64,000 nucleotides of DNA from Saccharopolyspora thermophila (GCF_014646075.1 NZ_BMMT01000001.1:209833-273832), one strand, 5' to 3'; counted from the stretch's first letter, positions 43,860-53,154 are shown. Translations and numbers: made by a program. The notes: generated from the letters alone by a model not told the origin.

Positions 43860-46739
43860 ATGACCGCGGGCAGAGTGGCTCGCACCCGCGACGCCCTGGT
43901 GCAGTGGCGCAACTGGTCGCTGCCGACCAAGCTCGCCGCGGTCGTGCTGGTGCCGGTGATCTTCGCGATCACCCTCGGCATCGGCCAGATCCGCTGGCAG
44001 GTCGACAAGGCGGCCGAGTACGACCGGGTCGCACGGGTGCTCGACGCCATGGAGCAGATCGAGCCGCTGATCGCCGGGGTGCAGCAGGAGCGGACCCGCT
44101 CGGTGGAATACCTGGTCGGCGACGCCGACGCGGCCGCGCTCGACGAGCCCACCGCCGCGACGGACCGCGCCGCCGCCGACCTCGGCCGGATCTTCGCCGA
44201 ACCCGGCGTCCACGCCGCGGTTGTCGACGACCGCTACCGGGAACTGCGGCCGCAGCTCGACGGGCTCGCGCGGCTGCGCGAGCAGGTTCGCGCCCACCAG
44301 ATCGACCCGAACCGCACCATCGCCGCCTACAGTGGAGTGATCACCGCGGTTCTCTCCCTGGACCGGGCGTTGACCAGCACTGTCGCCGACCGCACGCTGT
44401 CCAGCAACGCGACCGCGATGCAGGACATGCTCGGACTGGCCGAAGAAGTGCGGTTGCAGCAGGCATGGGTGCTTACCGGCCTGTCCGAGGGCAGCCTCGG
44501 CGAGCAGGCCCTGGACAGCCTGAACGGCTCCCGCGCCAGGCTGCTCGGCAAGATCAACGACGCCCGCTCCACCGTGGCGGCGCACTGGCAGCAGCGGCTG
44601 GACCGCACGCTGGTCGACCCGCGAATCCTGGGCCGCAACCAGATGCTCACCGCGATCATGGTGGAGAGCACCGACAACCGCTACACCGGCGGCTACTCGG
44701 TCAAGCGGGACGCCTGGAACGCCGCCAGCGACGCGTCGGTCGCGCTGATCGGGCAGGGCCACGGCGACCTCGCCACCGACGTGCGTAACACCGCCGCGCG
44801 GCTGGAGGACGAGGCCAGCGACGCCGCCGGCTGGGACTCGGTGCTGCTGCTGTCCGCGCTGATCGCCGCGGCTGCCGTCATCATCGCCATCACCCGCCAG
44901 CTGCTCGGCTCGCTGCGCGAACTGCGTCGCGCCGCGCTGGACGCGGCGGACCACGCACTGCCCGAGGCGGTCGCCAACATCCGTCGCGGCCGCACCGCCG
45001 ACGCCACCGTCGCCCCGGTCCCGGTGGACACCACCGACGAGGTCGGCCAGGTGGCCCGGGCCTTCGACGAGGTCAACCAGCAGGCGCTGCGGCTGGCCTC
45101 GGAGCAGGCCGACCTGCGGCGCGGCTTCAGCGACGTGTTCGTCAGCGTGTCCCGGCGCAGCCAGAGCCTGCTGGAGCAACAGCTGCGGCTGTTCGAGGAG
45201 CTGGAGCAGGACGAGGAGGACCCCGACCAGCTGGCCCGCCTGTTCCAGCTGGACCACCTGGCCACCCGGATGCGGCGCAACAACGAGAACCTCATGGTGC
45301 TCTCCGGGCACGACCTGGCGCGCCGCTTCACCCAGCCCACCGACCTGGCCGACGTGCTGCGCGCGGCGGTCTCGGAGATCGAGCAGTACCCGCGCGTCAT
45401 GATGCAGCCGCCGCCCGCGGTGAAGCTGCGCGGGCACACCGCCAGCGACCTGGTGCGGCTGGTCGCCGAACTGCTGGACAACGCGGCCAACTTCTCGGCC
45501 CCCGACACCACCGTCACGGTGTCCAGCTACCAGGCAGGCGACGGCACCGTCGTCCTGGACGTGCTCGACCAGGGCATCGGCATGGGGCACAAGGAACTCG
45601 CCGCCGCCAACGAGCGGCTGGCCCGGGTCGACGAGGACGACCTGACCACCTCGCGCCGCATGGGCCTGTTCGTGGCCGGGCGACTGGCGGTGCGTCACGA
45701 CATCAGCGTGGAGCTGCACGGCGGCCCGGACGTCGAGGGCGTGCGCGCCACCGTGATGATCCCCGCCGAGCACGTGGTGTCGGTCGAGCAGAGCCCGGCC
45801 CTGCAGCCCCCGGCCGCGCAACCGGCCCGTCGCAACGGGCACGCGCACCCGGACCTGCCGACCTCCGGCATGCTGCCGAACCGCGCCGCCGAACCGGAAC
45901 CGCAGCCCGACCCCGCGCCGCGGCAGGAACCCGCTGCGGCCAGCCTGTTCGAGCCGACCGAGGTCGACTCGCCGACGGCGCACCTGTTCGACGCGCCGCT
46001 GGACATCCCGGAACAGCCGCGGGCGGTGTCCAGCGACTTCGACTGGCCCGGCGCCGAACCGGAGCCGCCGCAGGACCGGGAAGAGCCGATCTTCCAGGAA
46101 GTGTCCACGCAGTGGTTCCAGCCGGCCAGCGAGAACCCGTACTTCCGGGCGCAGGCCGAGTCCGACGAGTTCAGCTGGCCGGGCGCTGAGGCCGAACCGC
46201 CCGCCGGCAGCGAACCAGCCGTCGACGACAGCCCGCGGTTCCCGTCGGCGGAACCCGAGGAACCGCAGGTCACCGCGGCCGGGCTGCCGCGCCGCAAACC
46301 CCGGTCGCAGGTGGCGAACCGCCGCAGCCCGGAGGACATCAGCCGGAGGCTGGCGGAGTTCCACAACGGCGTCCAGTTCGGACAGCGCACCGCCCAGCAG
46401 ACTCCGGTGGAGACCTCCGACGCCGGGTCCTGGTCCGCGCCGGAACCCCCGGCCGACGACCGGCAGCCAGAGACGTCGACCGCGGACGCCTGGCACTTCG
46501 CCGCAGACAAGGCCCGGGAAGCCGCCGAGGCCGCGGCGAACCCGCAACCGACCTCGTTCACGCAGGCCGGACTGCCGCGCCGCACTCCGAAGGCGCACCT
46601 GGTCCCCGGCAGCGTGGCGAGTTCCGAACCGCAGAGCAGGAGGTCGTTCCGGCGGGACGCGGACACGCTCCGCGGTCGGCTGGCCGACTTCCAGAGCGGC
46701 GTGAGTCGTGGTCGGCATCGAGCAACCGACGAGGATTGA
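43860..46739 (+). CDS. cvnA: Conservon sensor kinase (CvnA-like, NIT domain)
   Basis: This 959-residue protein has a first membrane helix (about 27-43), an extracytoplasmic NIT-type helical sensor domain (50-300) and a second helix 'SVLLLSALIAAAAVIIAITR' (about 325-345), then a HAMP-like segment, a His-box-like 'FQLDHLATRMRRNNENL' and a HATPase domain with 'LVAELLDNAANFS' and 'VLDQGIGMG'. The last 350 residues are disordered, with repeated motifs. It is the kinase of a conservon, a GPCR-like membrane complex described in Streptomyces. Start ATG 43860 immediately follows GAGCCGGCC. Confidence 0.92.
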   Translation: MTAGRVARTRDALVQWRNWSLPTKLAAVVLVPVIFAITLGIGQIRWQVDKAAEYDRVARVLDAMEQIEPLIAGVQQERTRSVEYLVGDADAAALDEPTAATDRAAADLGRIFAEPGVHAAVVDDRYRELRPQLDGLARLREQVRAHQIDPNRTIAAYSGVITAVLSLDRALTSTVADRTLSSNATAMQDMLGLAEEVRLQQAWVLTGLSEGSLGEQALDSLNGSRARLLGKINDARSTVAAHWQQRLDRTLVDPRILGRNQMLTAIMVESTDNRYTGGYSVKRDAWNAASDASVALIGQGHGDLATDVRNTAARLEDEASDAAGWDSVLLLSALIAAAAVIIAITRQLLGSLRELRRAALDAADHALPEAVANIRRGRTADATVAPVPVDTTDEVGQVARAFDEVNQQALRLASEQADLRRGFSDVFVSVSRRSQSLLEQQLRLFEELEQDEEDPDQLARLFQLDHLATRMRRNNENLMVLSGHDLARRFTQPTDLADVLRAAVSEIEQYPRVMMQPPPAVKLRGHTASDLVRLVAELLDNAANFSAPDTTVTVSSYQAGDGTVVLDVLDQGIGMGHKELAAANERLARVDEDDLTTSRRMGLFVAGRLAVRHDISVELHGGPDVEGVRATVMIPAEHVVSVEQSPALQPPAAQPARRNGHAHPDLPTSGMLPNRAAEPEPQPDPAPRQEPAAASLFEPTEVDSPTAHLFDAPLDIPEQPRAVSSDFDWPGAEPEPPQDREEPIFQEVSTQWFQPASENPYFRAQAESDEFSWPGAEAEPPAGSEPAVDDSPRFPSAEPEEPQVTAAGLPRRKPRSQVANRRSPEDISRRLAEFHNGVQFGQRTAQQTPVETSDAGSWSAPEPPADDRQPETSTADAWHFAADKAREAAEAAANPQPTSFTQAGLPRRTPKAHLVPGSVASSEPQSRRSFRRDADTLRGRLADFQSGVSRGRHRATDED

Positions 46740-46793
46740 GATGGCACCTGCACCCCGAAGGCGTGATCACCTCGGCGACGAACAGGAGGTTGC

Positions 46794-47234
46794 ATGACTG
46801 CTCAGGAGACTATTTCCCGCAGGTTCGGCTGGCTGATCACGAACTTCGTCGAGCGCGTGGCCGGGGTGGCGCACGCGATTGTCGTGTCCGCTGACGGTCT
46901 CGTGCTCACCGCGTCGAGAACACTGCCCCGCGACCGGGCCGACCAGCTGGCCGCGGTCGCCTCGGGCCTGCTGAGCCTCACCCAGGGCTCCGCCAAGTGC
47001 TTCGAGGCCGGGCGGGTGGTGCAGACGATCGTGGAGATGGAACGCGGAACCCTGCTGCAGATGGGCATCAGCGACGGTTCCTGTCTCACGGTCCTGGCCT
47101 CCCCGCACTGCGACATGGGCCTGATCGCCTACGAGATGACCATGCTGGTGGAACGAGTCGGCCAGATGCTCACCCCGGAGATCCGCTCTCAGCTGCAGGG
47201 TGCGCCGCAGGCCGCCACCGGCCAACTGGTGTGA
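46794..47234 (+). CDS. cvnB: Conservon roadblock/LC7 protein (CvnB-like)
   Basis: This 146-residue protein is a roadblock/LC7 domain: 'GWLITNFVERVAGVAHAIVVSADGLVL', 'DQLAAVASGLLSLTQGSAK' and 'GTLLQMGISDGSCLTVLAS'. In conservons it binds the GTPase and the kinase and may act like a GTPase regulator. ATG 46794 has AGGAGG seven bases upstream. It lies 54 bases after the kinase gene and eight before the DUF742 gene, within one operon. Confidence 0.94.
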   Translation: MTAQETISRRFGWLITNFVERVAGVAHAIVVSADGLVLTASRTLPRDRADQLAAVASGLLSLTQGSAKCFEAGRVVQTIVEMERGTLLQMGISDGSCLTVLASPHCDMGLIAYEMTMLVERVGQMLTPEIRSQLQGAPQAATGQLV

Positions 47235-47241
47235 GGACGGG

Positions 47242-47790
47242 ATGACTAGACGCGCGCAACAACCGGGGCAGGGGCGAAGACGGGACGATTCGGCGGACAA
47301 CGGCTTCGCCGACATCGTCAACGGATTCACCTTCGGCAGCCGGCGCAAGCGCCCCGAGCGCGACGAGGTGGGGGAACCGCCGGAGCAGCACGTCGAGCAC
47401 CACGACGCACTCGACCACGACGACCGGGAGGCGACGGAGGAACCGGCGGCGCCGACGGCGTCCAGCATCCGCTCCTACACCTGGACCGGCGGGCGGACCA
47501 GGTCGAACCACAAGCTGGAGCTGGAAACGCTCGTCTCGACCAGTGAGAACTACCGGCCGGGTACGGCGCTGCGGCTGGAGCACCAGTCGATCGCCGAGCT
47601 GTGCCAGCATCCGCGGTCGGTAGCCGAGGTGGGGGCGTTGCTCTCGGTGCCGATCGGGGTGGCGCGGGTGCTGTTGGCCGACATGGCCGAACTGGGGTTG
47701 ATCACCGTGCACCAGACGGTGAGCGAAAGTGGTAGCGCACCACACATGCTGTTGATGGAAAGGGTTTTGAGTGGACTCCGTCGGCTTTAG
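47242..47790 (+). CDS. cvnC: Conservon DUF742 protein (CvnC-like)
   Basis: This 182-residue protein has a disordered acidic N-terminus (1-85) and a DUF742 winged-helix-like domain: 'IRSYTWTGGRTRSNHKLELETLVS' then 'SIAELCQHPRSVAEVGALLSVPIGVARVLLADMAELGLITVH'. It is the third component of the conservon, with no enzymatic motif. ATG 47242 is used because GAGGACGG is directly upstream. Its 3' end overlaps the start of the GTPase gene by 20 bases. Confidence 0.93.
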   Translation: MTRRAQQPGQGRRRDDSADNGFADIVNGFTFGSRRKRPERDEVGEPPEQHVEHHDALDHDDREATEEPAAPTASSIRSYTWTGGRTRSNHKLELETLVSTSENYRPGTALRLEHQSIAELCQHPRSVAEVGALLSVPIGVARVLLADMAELGLITVHQTVSESGSAPHMLLMERVLSGLRRL

Positions 47791-48403
47791 CTCGCCCCAG
47801 CTCGGCTCCGTGCCACCGCCGCAGGCCGTCAACCGGGCCGGCACCTCGTCAACCTCGGCAAAGATCGTGGTCGCGGGTGGTTTCGGAGTCGGCAAGACCA
47901 CCTTCGTCGGCTCGGTGTCGGAGATAGTGCCGCTGACCACAGAGGCGGTCATGACAGAGGCCAGCCGCGGCGTGGACGACCTCGGCGCGACGCCGAACAA
48001 GACCACGACCACGGTCGCGATGGACTTCGGCCGTATCTCGCTGGCCTCTGACCTGATCCTCTACCTGTTCGGCACGCCGGGCCAGCAGCGGTTCTGGTTC
48101 ATGTGGGACGACCTGGTTCGGGGTGCCATCGGCGCGGTCGTGCTGGTGGACACCCGGCGGCTGGCGGACTCGTTCTCGGCGGTGGACTTCTTCGAGGACC
48201 GCGGGCTGCCGTACCTGGTGGGCGTGAACTGCTTCGACGGCCAGATGCTGCACTCCATCGAGCAGGTGCGGGAGGCGATGGCGATCGGCCCGGAGGTGCC
48301 GATCGGGCCGTGCGACGCCCGGGACCGGGAGTCGACGAAGCGCACCTTGATCGCGCTGGTGGAGCACGCGATGCGGCACTGGAGCACCCGCCTGCCCAGC
48401 TGA
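47771..48403 (+). CDS. cvnD: Conservon small GTPase (CvnD-like)
   Basis: This 210-residue P-loop GTPase has G1 'VAGGFGVGKTTFVGS' (residues 34-48), a switch region with 'GATPNKTTTTVAMDFG', G3 'LFGTPGQQRFWFMWDD', and the conservon-specific 'VGVNCFDGQ' in place of NKxD. It acts as the switch of the conservon complex. GTG 47771 lies within the DUF742 gene, so translation is coupled. A very strong terminator follows ten bases after the stop. Confidence 0.94.
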   Translation: MDSVGFSSPQLGSVPPPQAVNRAGTSSTSAKIVVAGGFGVGKTTFVGSVSEIVPLTTEAVMTEASRGVDDLGATPNKTTTTVAMDFGRISLASDLILYLFGTPGQQRFWFMWDDLVRGAIGAVVLVDTRRLADSFSAVDFFEDRGLPYLVGVNCFDGQMLHSIEQVREAMAIGPEVPIGPCDARDRESTKRTLIALVEHAMRHWSTRLPS

Positions 48404-48412
48404 TCGACCGAA

Positions 48413-48461
48413 CGGAGGGGGCGCCCTGCACCGAGCAGCTCGGTGCAGGGCCCCCCCTCCG
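48413..48461. terminator. Very strong bidirectional terminator between conservon and methyltransferase
   Basis: Bases 48413-48421 pair with 48453-48461 (nine pairs); after one C/C mismatch, 48423-48435 pairs with 48439-48451 (13 pairs) around the three-base loop CAG. The total of 22 pairs is the longest hairpin noticed in the window. It sits between convergent genes ending at 48403 and 48469 and should stop transcription both ways. Confidence 0.85.
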
Positions 48462-48468
48462 CGTTGGA

Positions 48469-49284
48469 TCAGGGTTTGCGGGCGACACCGCCGAGGAGGT
48501 TGTACTCGCCGTCCGCCGGCGGCTGCAGCAGCGGGCCGTCCGGCCACCAGTCGAACAGGTACGTCAGGCCCGGCTCGACGAACTCGGTGCCGCAGAACAG
48601 CTCGGTGATCTGCGACCGGGTGCGGTAGTAGCAGGTGCCCATCATCGAGTTGAACTTCTGCTGCGACTCCTCGGCCAGCTTCGCCCGTCGGCTGCCGTCC
48701 GCCGGGTTGTGCAGGTGCGAGATCGCGATGTACGAGCCGGGGGCGAGCGCCTCCACGTACTCCTGCATGATCCCGACCGGGTCCTCGTCGTCGGTGACGT
48801 GGTGCAGGGTGTTGCACTGGATCAGCGCGACCGGACGGGTCAGGTCGAGGTTCCTGGTGACAATCGGGTCCTGCAGGATCTCCGCGGGGTTGCGCAGGTC
48901 GCCGACCACGAAGTGGGTGTACTCGTTCTCCTCCAGCAGCGCCCGGCCGTGCGCGGCCACCGACGGGTCGTTGTCGACGTAGACGACGTTCGCCTCGTGG
49001 TTGACCCGCTGCGCGGCCTGGTGGGTGTTCTCCGCGGTGGGCAGCCCGGAACCCAGGTCGAGGAACTGGTCGATGCCCGCGTGCCCGGCGAGGAACCGCA
49101 CCACGCGGATCAGCCACGCCCGGCACTGCCGGCCGACGTGGATCGCCTCCGGGGCGATCTGCTGGATCTGCCGGAGGACCTCCCGGTCAACCTCGAAGTT
49201 GTCCTTGCCACCGACGAAGGCGTCGTACACGCGCGCGATGCTGGGCTTGGTGGTGTCGATCTGCGGCTTCTGAACTGCTGACAT
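48469..49284 (-). CDS. SAM-dependent methyltransferase, DUF574 type
   Basis: This 271-residue protein begins 'KPSIARVYDAFVGGKDNFEVDREV', the start diagnostic of the DUF574 (Methyltransf_19) family, expanded in actinomycetes. The SAM site is 'IDQFLDLGSGLPTAENTHQ' with acidic 'VVYVDNDPSV' following, and 'YLFDWWPDGP' near the C-terminus. Such genes often adjoin conservons. The substrate is unknown. ATG 49284 is used; 49311 would add nine residues. Confidence 0.9.
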   Translation of the reverse strand: MSAVQKPQIDTTKPSIARVYDAFVGGKDNFEVDREVLRQIQQIAPEAIHVGRQCRAWLIRVVRFLAGHAGIDQFLDLGSGLPTAENTHQAAQRVNHEANVVYVDNDPSVAAHGRALLEENEYTHFVVGDLRNPAEILQDPIVTRNLDLTRPVALIQCNTLHHVTDDEDPVGIMQEYVEALAPGSYIAISHLHNPADGSRRAKLAEESQQKFNSMMGTCYYRTRSQITELFCGTEFVEPGLTYLFDWWPDGPLLQPPADGEYNLLGGVARKP

Positions 49285-49481
49285 GACAATCCGCTCGGTC
49301 CCGGGGTGCATGAGATCAACTGCAGGGTATTCGCGGAAACGCCGCGGGTAAACAGCTGTGGGGCAGCGGGAGTTGTCGCCTGGACCTCGTTGCGGTCGGC
49401 ATCCGGTTCGGCGAACGCCGGCAGCGTCGTCGCGGCTGATCGGGTGCTGCGCGGAGGAGGCCGGGTGGCAGACTTGCGGCG

Positions 49482-50225
49482 ATGAGCGGAACGGTACTGG
49501 TCCTCGGGGGTCGCAGCGAGATCGGCGGGGCCGTGGCGGAGCGGCTGGTCACGCGCGGGCACGGCACGGTGGTGCTGGCCGCGCGGCGGTCGGCGGATCT
49601 GGACGCTGAAGAAGCCGCGCTCCGGCAGGCCGGCGCCAGCGAGGTGGTGCGCGTCGAGTTCGACGCCGCCGACGTGGCAGCGCACGCCGAACTGCTTCGC
49701 GGGGTGTTCGAGCAGCACGGGCCGATCGACGTCGCCGTCACCGCCTTCGGCGTGCTCGGCGATCAGCAGCGCGCCGAGGTCGACGCCGCGCATGCCATCG
49801 ACGTGGTGCATATCGACTACGTCGCCCACATCAGCGTTCTGACCCACCTGGCGAACCTGCTGCGGGAGCAGGGCAGCGGGCGGATCGTGGTGTTCTCGTC
49901 CGTCGCCGGGGTGCGGGTGCGGCGTGCCAACTACGTGTACGGCTCGGCCAAGGCGGGCCTCGACGGGTTCGCCAGCGGCCTGTCCGACGCGTTGGCGGGA
50001 TCCGGGGTGAGGCTGCTAATCGTGCGCCCCGGGTTCGTCATCGGTCGCATGACGAGGGGCATGAGCCCGGCGCCGTGGTCGAGCACGCCGGACCAGGTGG
50101 CGGATGCGACGGTCGCCGCGCTGCGGCGCGGCCGTCGCGTGGTGTGGGTGCCGCCGATCCTGCGCTGGGTGTTCGCGGTGCTGCGCCTGGTCCCCCAACC
50201 CATCTGGCGCCGCATGCCCCGCTGA
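49482..50225 (+). CDS. SDR oxidoreductase, DprE2-like
   Basis: This 247-residue short-chain dehydrogenase has the cofactor motif 'LVLGGRSEIGGAVAERL' and catalytic 'VFSSVAGVRVRRANYVYGSAKAGLDGFASGLSDAL' (Ser, Tyr, Lys). The RVRRANYVYGSAKAGLD sequence is very close to DprE2, the NADH-dependent keto-reductase that completes decaprenyl-phospho-arabinose synthesis with DprE1. No dprE1 gene is seen beside it. Function as DprE2 is likely but not certain in a solitary gene. Confidence 0.85.
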   Translation: MSGTVLVLGGRSEIGGAVAERLVTRGHGTVVLAARRSADLDAEEAALRQAGASEVVRVEFDAADVAAHAELLRGVFEQHGPIDVAVTAFGVLGDQQRAEVDAAHAIDVVHIDYVAHISVLTHLANLLREQGSGRIVVFSSVAGVRVRRANYVYGSAKAGLDGFASGLSDALAGSGVRLLIVRPGFVIGRMTRGMSPAPWSSTPDQVADATVAALRRGRRVVWVPPILRWVFAVLRLVPQPIWRRMPR

Positions 50226-50356
50226 CCACGCATTGTGGGTCCAGGCAGGCGCGGGTGCCGCATCGGTTGGCCTCCCGAGGCCCCCGCGCGGCGCTGCACG
50301 CCGCCGTCAGCACGGCGCGCAGCGTCCGCGCCGCGGGCGTCCCGCTCGGTCCAGGG

Positions 50357-51097
50357 CTACGTTGGTGGCCGCCGTCGGGGTTCCGGTGGCTTCCAGTGCC
50401 CGCCGCTGGGCCCGGTCGGGCGCTCGACGCCCGCGCCGAGGTAGGTGCGGAACCAGTCGGCCGCCAGCGACGTGACCTTCTCCAACGCGCCGGGTTCCTC
50501 GAACAGGTGACCGGCGTGCGGCACGATCTCGATCTTGATGTCGGTCAGCGGCAGTGCGGTGAGCAGCTCGGCTGCCTGCCGGTTGAGGTTGAGCACCTCG
50601 CGGTCGTCGCCGCCCACGATGAGCAGCGTCGGCGCCTGCACCGAGGCCAGCGCCTCGCCGCCGAGGTCGGGACGGCCGCCTCGGGAGACGACCGCGGCGA
50701 CCCGATCGGGCCGGCGCACCGCGGCCTTCAGCGCGGCCGCGGCACCGGTGCTGGCACCGAACAGGCCGATCGGCATGCCCCGGGTGGGCTCCCACCTGTC
50801 CAGCTCGTCGATCGCGGGCACCAGCCGCTCGGCGAGCAGTTCGATGTTGAAGCGCAGTTCGTGGGTGCGCTGGTCGCGCTTGGCCTCCTCCGGGGTGAGC
50901 AGGTCCAGCAGCAGGGTGCCGAACCCGGCGCCCTGCAGGGACTCGGCGACGGCGCGGTTGCGGGGGCTGTGGCGCGAGCTGCCCGAACCATGCGCGAACA
51001 GCACCACCGCCTTGGCTGGCGGTGGCACGACGAGATCCCCTTCGAGTTCTCCTTCGGGGATGCGGACGGTCACCGGCTCGGTCGCGAGTTGAACCAT
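50357..51097 (-). CDS. Dienelactone-hydrolase-like alpha/beta hydrolase
   Basis: This 246-residue protein has 'VVLFAHGSGSSRHSPRNRAVA' (oxyanion region), nucleophile 'IGLFGASTGAAAAL' (Ser about 119), Asp in 'LIVGGDDREVL' and His in 'VPHAGHLFEEPGALE'. The 'ASTGAA' elbow and N-terminal 'GELEGDLVVPPPAKAVVLFAHG' define a bacterial family often found beside phosphoribosyltransferases. ATG 51097 has a perfect AAGGAGG six bases upstream; the longer frame is rejected. The substrate is unknown. Confidence 0.9.
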   Translation of the reverse strand: MVQLATEPVTVRIPEGELEGDLVVPPPAKAVVLFAHGSGSSRHSPRNRAVAESLQGAGFGTLLLDLLTPEEAKRDQRTHELRFNIELLAERLVPAIDELDRWEPTRGMPIGLFGASTGAAAALKAAVRRPDRVAAVVSRGGRPDLGGEALASVQAPTLLIVGGDDREVLNLNRQAAELLTALPLTDIKIEIVPHAGHLFEEPGALEKVTSLAADWFRTYLGAGVERPTGPSGGHWKPPEPRRRPPT

Positions 51098-51263
51098 CTG
51101 AGCCTCCTTGGGGTGCGTGCTCCGGCCACCCCGACGTCGGCGGGGCGGACGCGCCGGAGCAGGCTCGATCCCACTGTCCCCCTCCGCGCAGCACGCCGCG
51201 AGACGACCGTCCGCCGAGGCCGCTGTGTCGCGCACCGATCGCCAGTGGCCCGGCAGCTCGGGA

Positions 51264-51983
51264 TCAAGGTTGGTCGACGACCACCGCGGTCGCGTTGTCG
51301 GTGCTGCCGAGGCTTCGGGCGGTCGTCACCAGCGCTGCAGCGGTCTCTCCGGTATGAGCGCCCTCCGCCAGCAGGGTCTTCAGGTGCGGTAGTGGGACGC
51401 TCTTGTGCACTCCGTCGCTGGTGAGCAGCAGCCTGCCCGGCCCGGCGCCGATCCGAGCCCGGCCGATGTCGGTGGGCCTGGCGGTGCGGACCGAGTCGGT
51501 CACGATGTGCTCCGTTCCCGCTGGCGGTACCACACCGTGACCACGCCAGAACTCGGCGAGCGTGTGGTCCACGGTGGCCTGGTGCAGGACCCGGCCGTTC
51601 CACCAGTACGCGCGGCAGTCGCCGACCCAGGCGATCTCGCCGTGCTGCCCCGGGCGGTCGGCGGGCGGCAGCACGGCGACGACGAGCACGCAGTTCGCCT
51701 CGGCCTGCGCGAAGTGCGCGCGCAGTTCCTTCTGGGCTCGGCGCAGTCCGCACAGCGCGCCGGTCCGCACCGCCTCCCGGGCGGTCGTCGTGGCCGCCAG
51801 CCGCGCGGCGCGGGCCGCGAGCAGGTGGTCGCCGATGCCGTCGGCGACGACGAACGCGCTGCGTCCGGTCGTGGCATCGGTGTGGGTTGCCACCGCGTCG
51901 GCGTTGATGTCGCGTGGTCCCCGGTCGCTGGCCGCGTGGGAGCGCGCGTGCGCGGTCAACGCCAGGTGCGGAGTGGTCAGCAT
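51264..51983 (-). CDS. PP2C-family protein phosphatase
   Basis: This 239-residue metal-dependent Ser/Thr phosphatase keeps the PP2C acidic residues: 'FVVADGIGDHLLA', 'IAWVGDCRAYWW', 'LLLTSDGVHKSV' and 'GSTDNATAVVV'. The N-terminus is shortened and begins 'SDRGPRDINADAVATH', the usual QDR-x-x-N-E-D site being 'INAD'. It has no membrane helix, so it is a soluble phosphatase. AAGGAGG lies six bases before ATG 51983. The target is unknown. Confidence 0.88.
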   Translation of the reverse strand: MLTTPHLALTAHARSHAASDRGPRDINADAVATHTDATTGRSAFVVADGIGDHLLAARAARLAATTTAREAVRTGALCGLRRAQKELRAHFAQAEANCVLVVAVLPPADRPGQHGEIAWVGDCRAYWWNGRVLHQATVDHTLAEFWRGHGVVPPAGTEHIVTDSVRTARPTDIGRARIGAGPGRLLLTSDGVHKSVPLPHLKTLLAEGAHTGETAAALVTTARSLGSTDNATAVVVDQP

Positions 51984-52095
51984 GGCCGGGCCTCCTTACA
52001 GGGGTGGGCCGGCCCCCCGACGGCCGGCCGCTCACCTGGACAACGAAGGCACGGGCCCCAGAACTCCAAGAGAACCCTGTGAAAACGGGCCCGGT

Positions 52096-53154
52096 TCAGC
52101 GCGCCGTGTTGCCGAGGGTCGCCGTCAGGCGGTTGGTCCAGCTGAACAGCGCTGCCACGGCGAGCAGATCGCGCACCTCGTCGGCGCCGAGGCCGACCGC
52201 CGCCAGGCGCGCCAGGTGCCCGGCGGTCAGCGCCGCGGGGGTGGTCGCCAGCGCTCCGGCGGCGTCGATGATCGCGCGGTGCCGCGAGTCCGCGACCGCG
52301 GCCGGACCGGCCTCGGCCAGCGCCACCGAGGTGATCCGGTCCTGCGCCAACTGGGCGTGGCGACGGCCGTGCCGCGCGGCGGCGTAGCGGCACCCGGTCA
52401 CCAGCGACGTCGCCAGCGCGACCAGCTCCCGGTCAGCGCGCGACAGGTGGCCCGGGCTCATCAGCACCGCGTTGTAGAGCGCGGTCTGCCGCTCCAGCAC
52501 GTCCGGGTCGTGCCGCAGGGCCAGGTTGGCCGGGTTCTTCTCGTCGGAGCCCGCCGGATCGGCCACCGGCTCCACCCGCGGGATCCACCGCAACACCGGG
52601 AATGCCTCAGCCGGGCTGGGCAACGCCCCGCCGTCCGCGGTGGCACCGGCCTCGATGGTGGTCACCGGCTCGACGGGCGCCGATTCACCGCCAGCCGCCA
52701 GTAGTTCCAGACCGCGCAGCAACCGGACGCGGTAACTCGCGTACCCCACGACCTGAGAGGCGGCCACCACCTGCGCGGCGGTCAACCCCTGCGCCAGCAG
52801 GGACGCGATGTCGTCGGCCACCACGTCGGCCGGGTCGAGCGCGACATGCTCGCAGTGCGCCAGCAGCGCCTGCGTCGGCTCGGGCAGCTCGGACCAGCGC
52901 TCCACGCTGCGCACGACGCCGGCTGCTCCCGTGCCAGCCACGGAATCCAGCAGGTCGGCCACTTCCTCGGCATACCCCTGATGTTCGTTGACCACCGCCA
53001 CGCGTAACGCGATGCGCGCCCGGTCGGCCCGGTCCAGCACGGCTTCGTCAGCGGGCCGCAACACGGCCGCCTCGACGTTCGCGGTGGCGTCCCGCACGTC
53101 CGCCCGGAGGGCGGCCAGGGCCGCATCGGTCCGGTCACTGCTGGCGATCGTCAT
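52096..53154 (-). CDS. Tandem carboxymuconolactone-decarboxylase/AhpD-like protein
   Basis: This 352-residue protein has two AhpD-like modules. The N-terminal module (about 10-150) reads 'ALRVAVVNEHQGYAEEVADLL', where the usual Cys is missing. The C-terminal one (about 210-350) reads 'LVALATSLVTGCRYAAARHGRRHAQ' with one Cys and the His ligand pattern. It belongs to the CMD-domain peroxidase-related proteins (about 350 residues, tandem). A redox role is plausible, though a CxxC pair is not seen. ATG 53154 has GAGG nine bases upstream. Confidence 0.85.
   Translation of the reverse strand: MTIASSDRTDAALAALRADVRDATANVEAAVLRPADEAVLDRADRARIALRVAVVNEHQGYAEEVADLLDSVAGTGAAGVVRSVERWSELPEPTQALLAHCEHVALDPADVVADDIASLLAQGLTAAQVVAASQVVGYASYRVRLLRGLELLAAGGESAPVEPVTTIEAGATADGGALPSPAEAFPVLRWIPRVEPVADPAGSDEKNPANLALRHDPDVLERQTALYNAVLMSPGHLSRADRELVALATSLVTGCRYAAARHGRRHAQLAQDRITSVALAEAGPAAVADSRHRAIIDAAGALATTPAALTAGHLARLAAVGLGADEVRDLLAVAALFSWTNRLTATLGNTAR

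Noticed and set aside
43477..43863. A plus-strand frame upstream of the conservon kinase
   Set aside because: It lacks a ribosome site and recognisable sequence and contains several palindromes expected of a control region.
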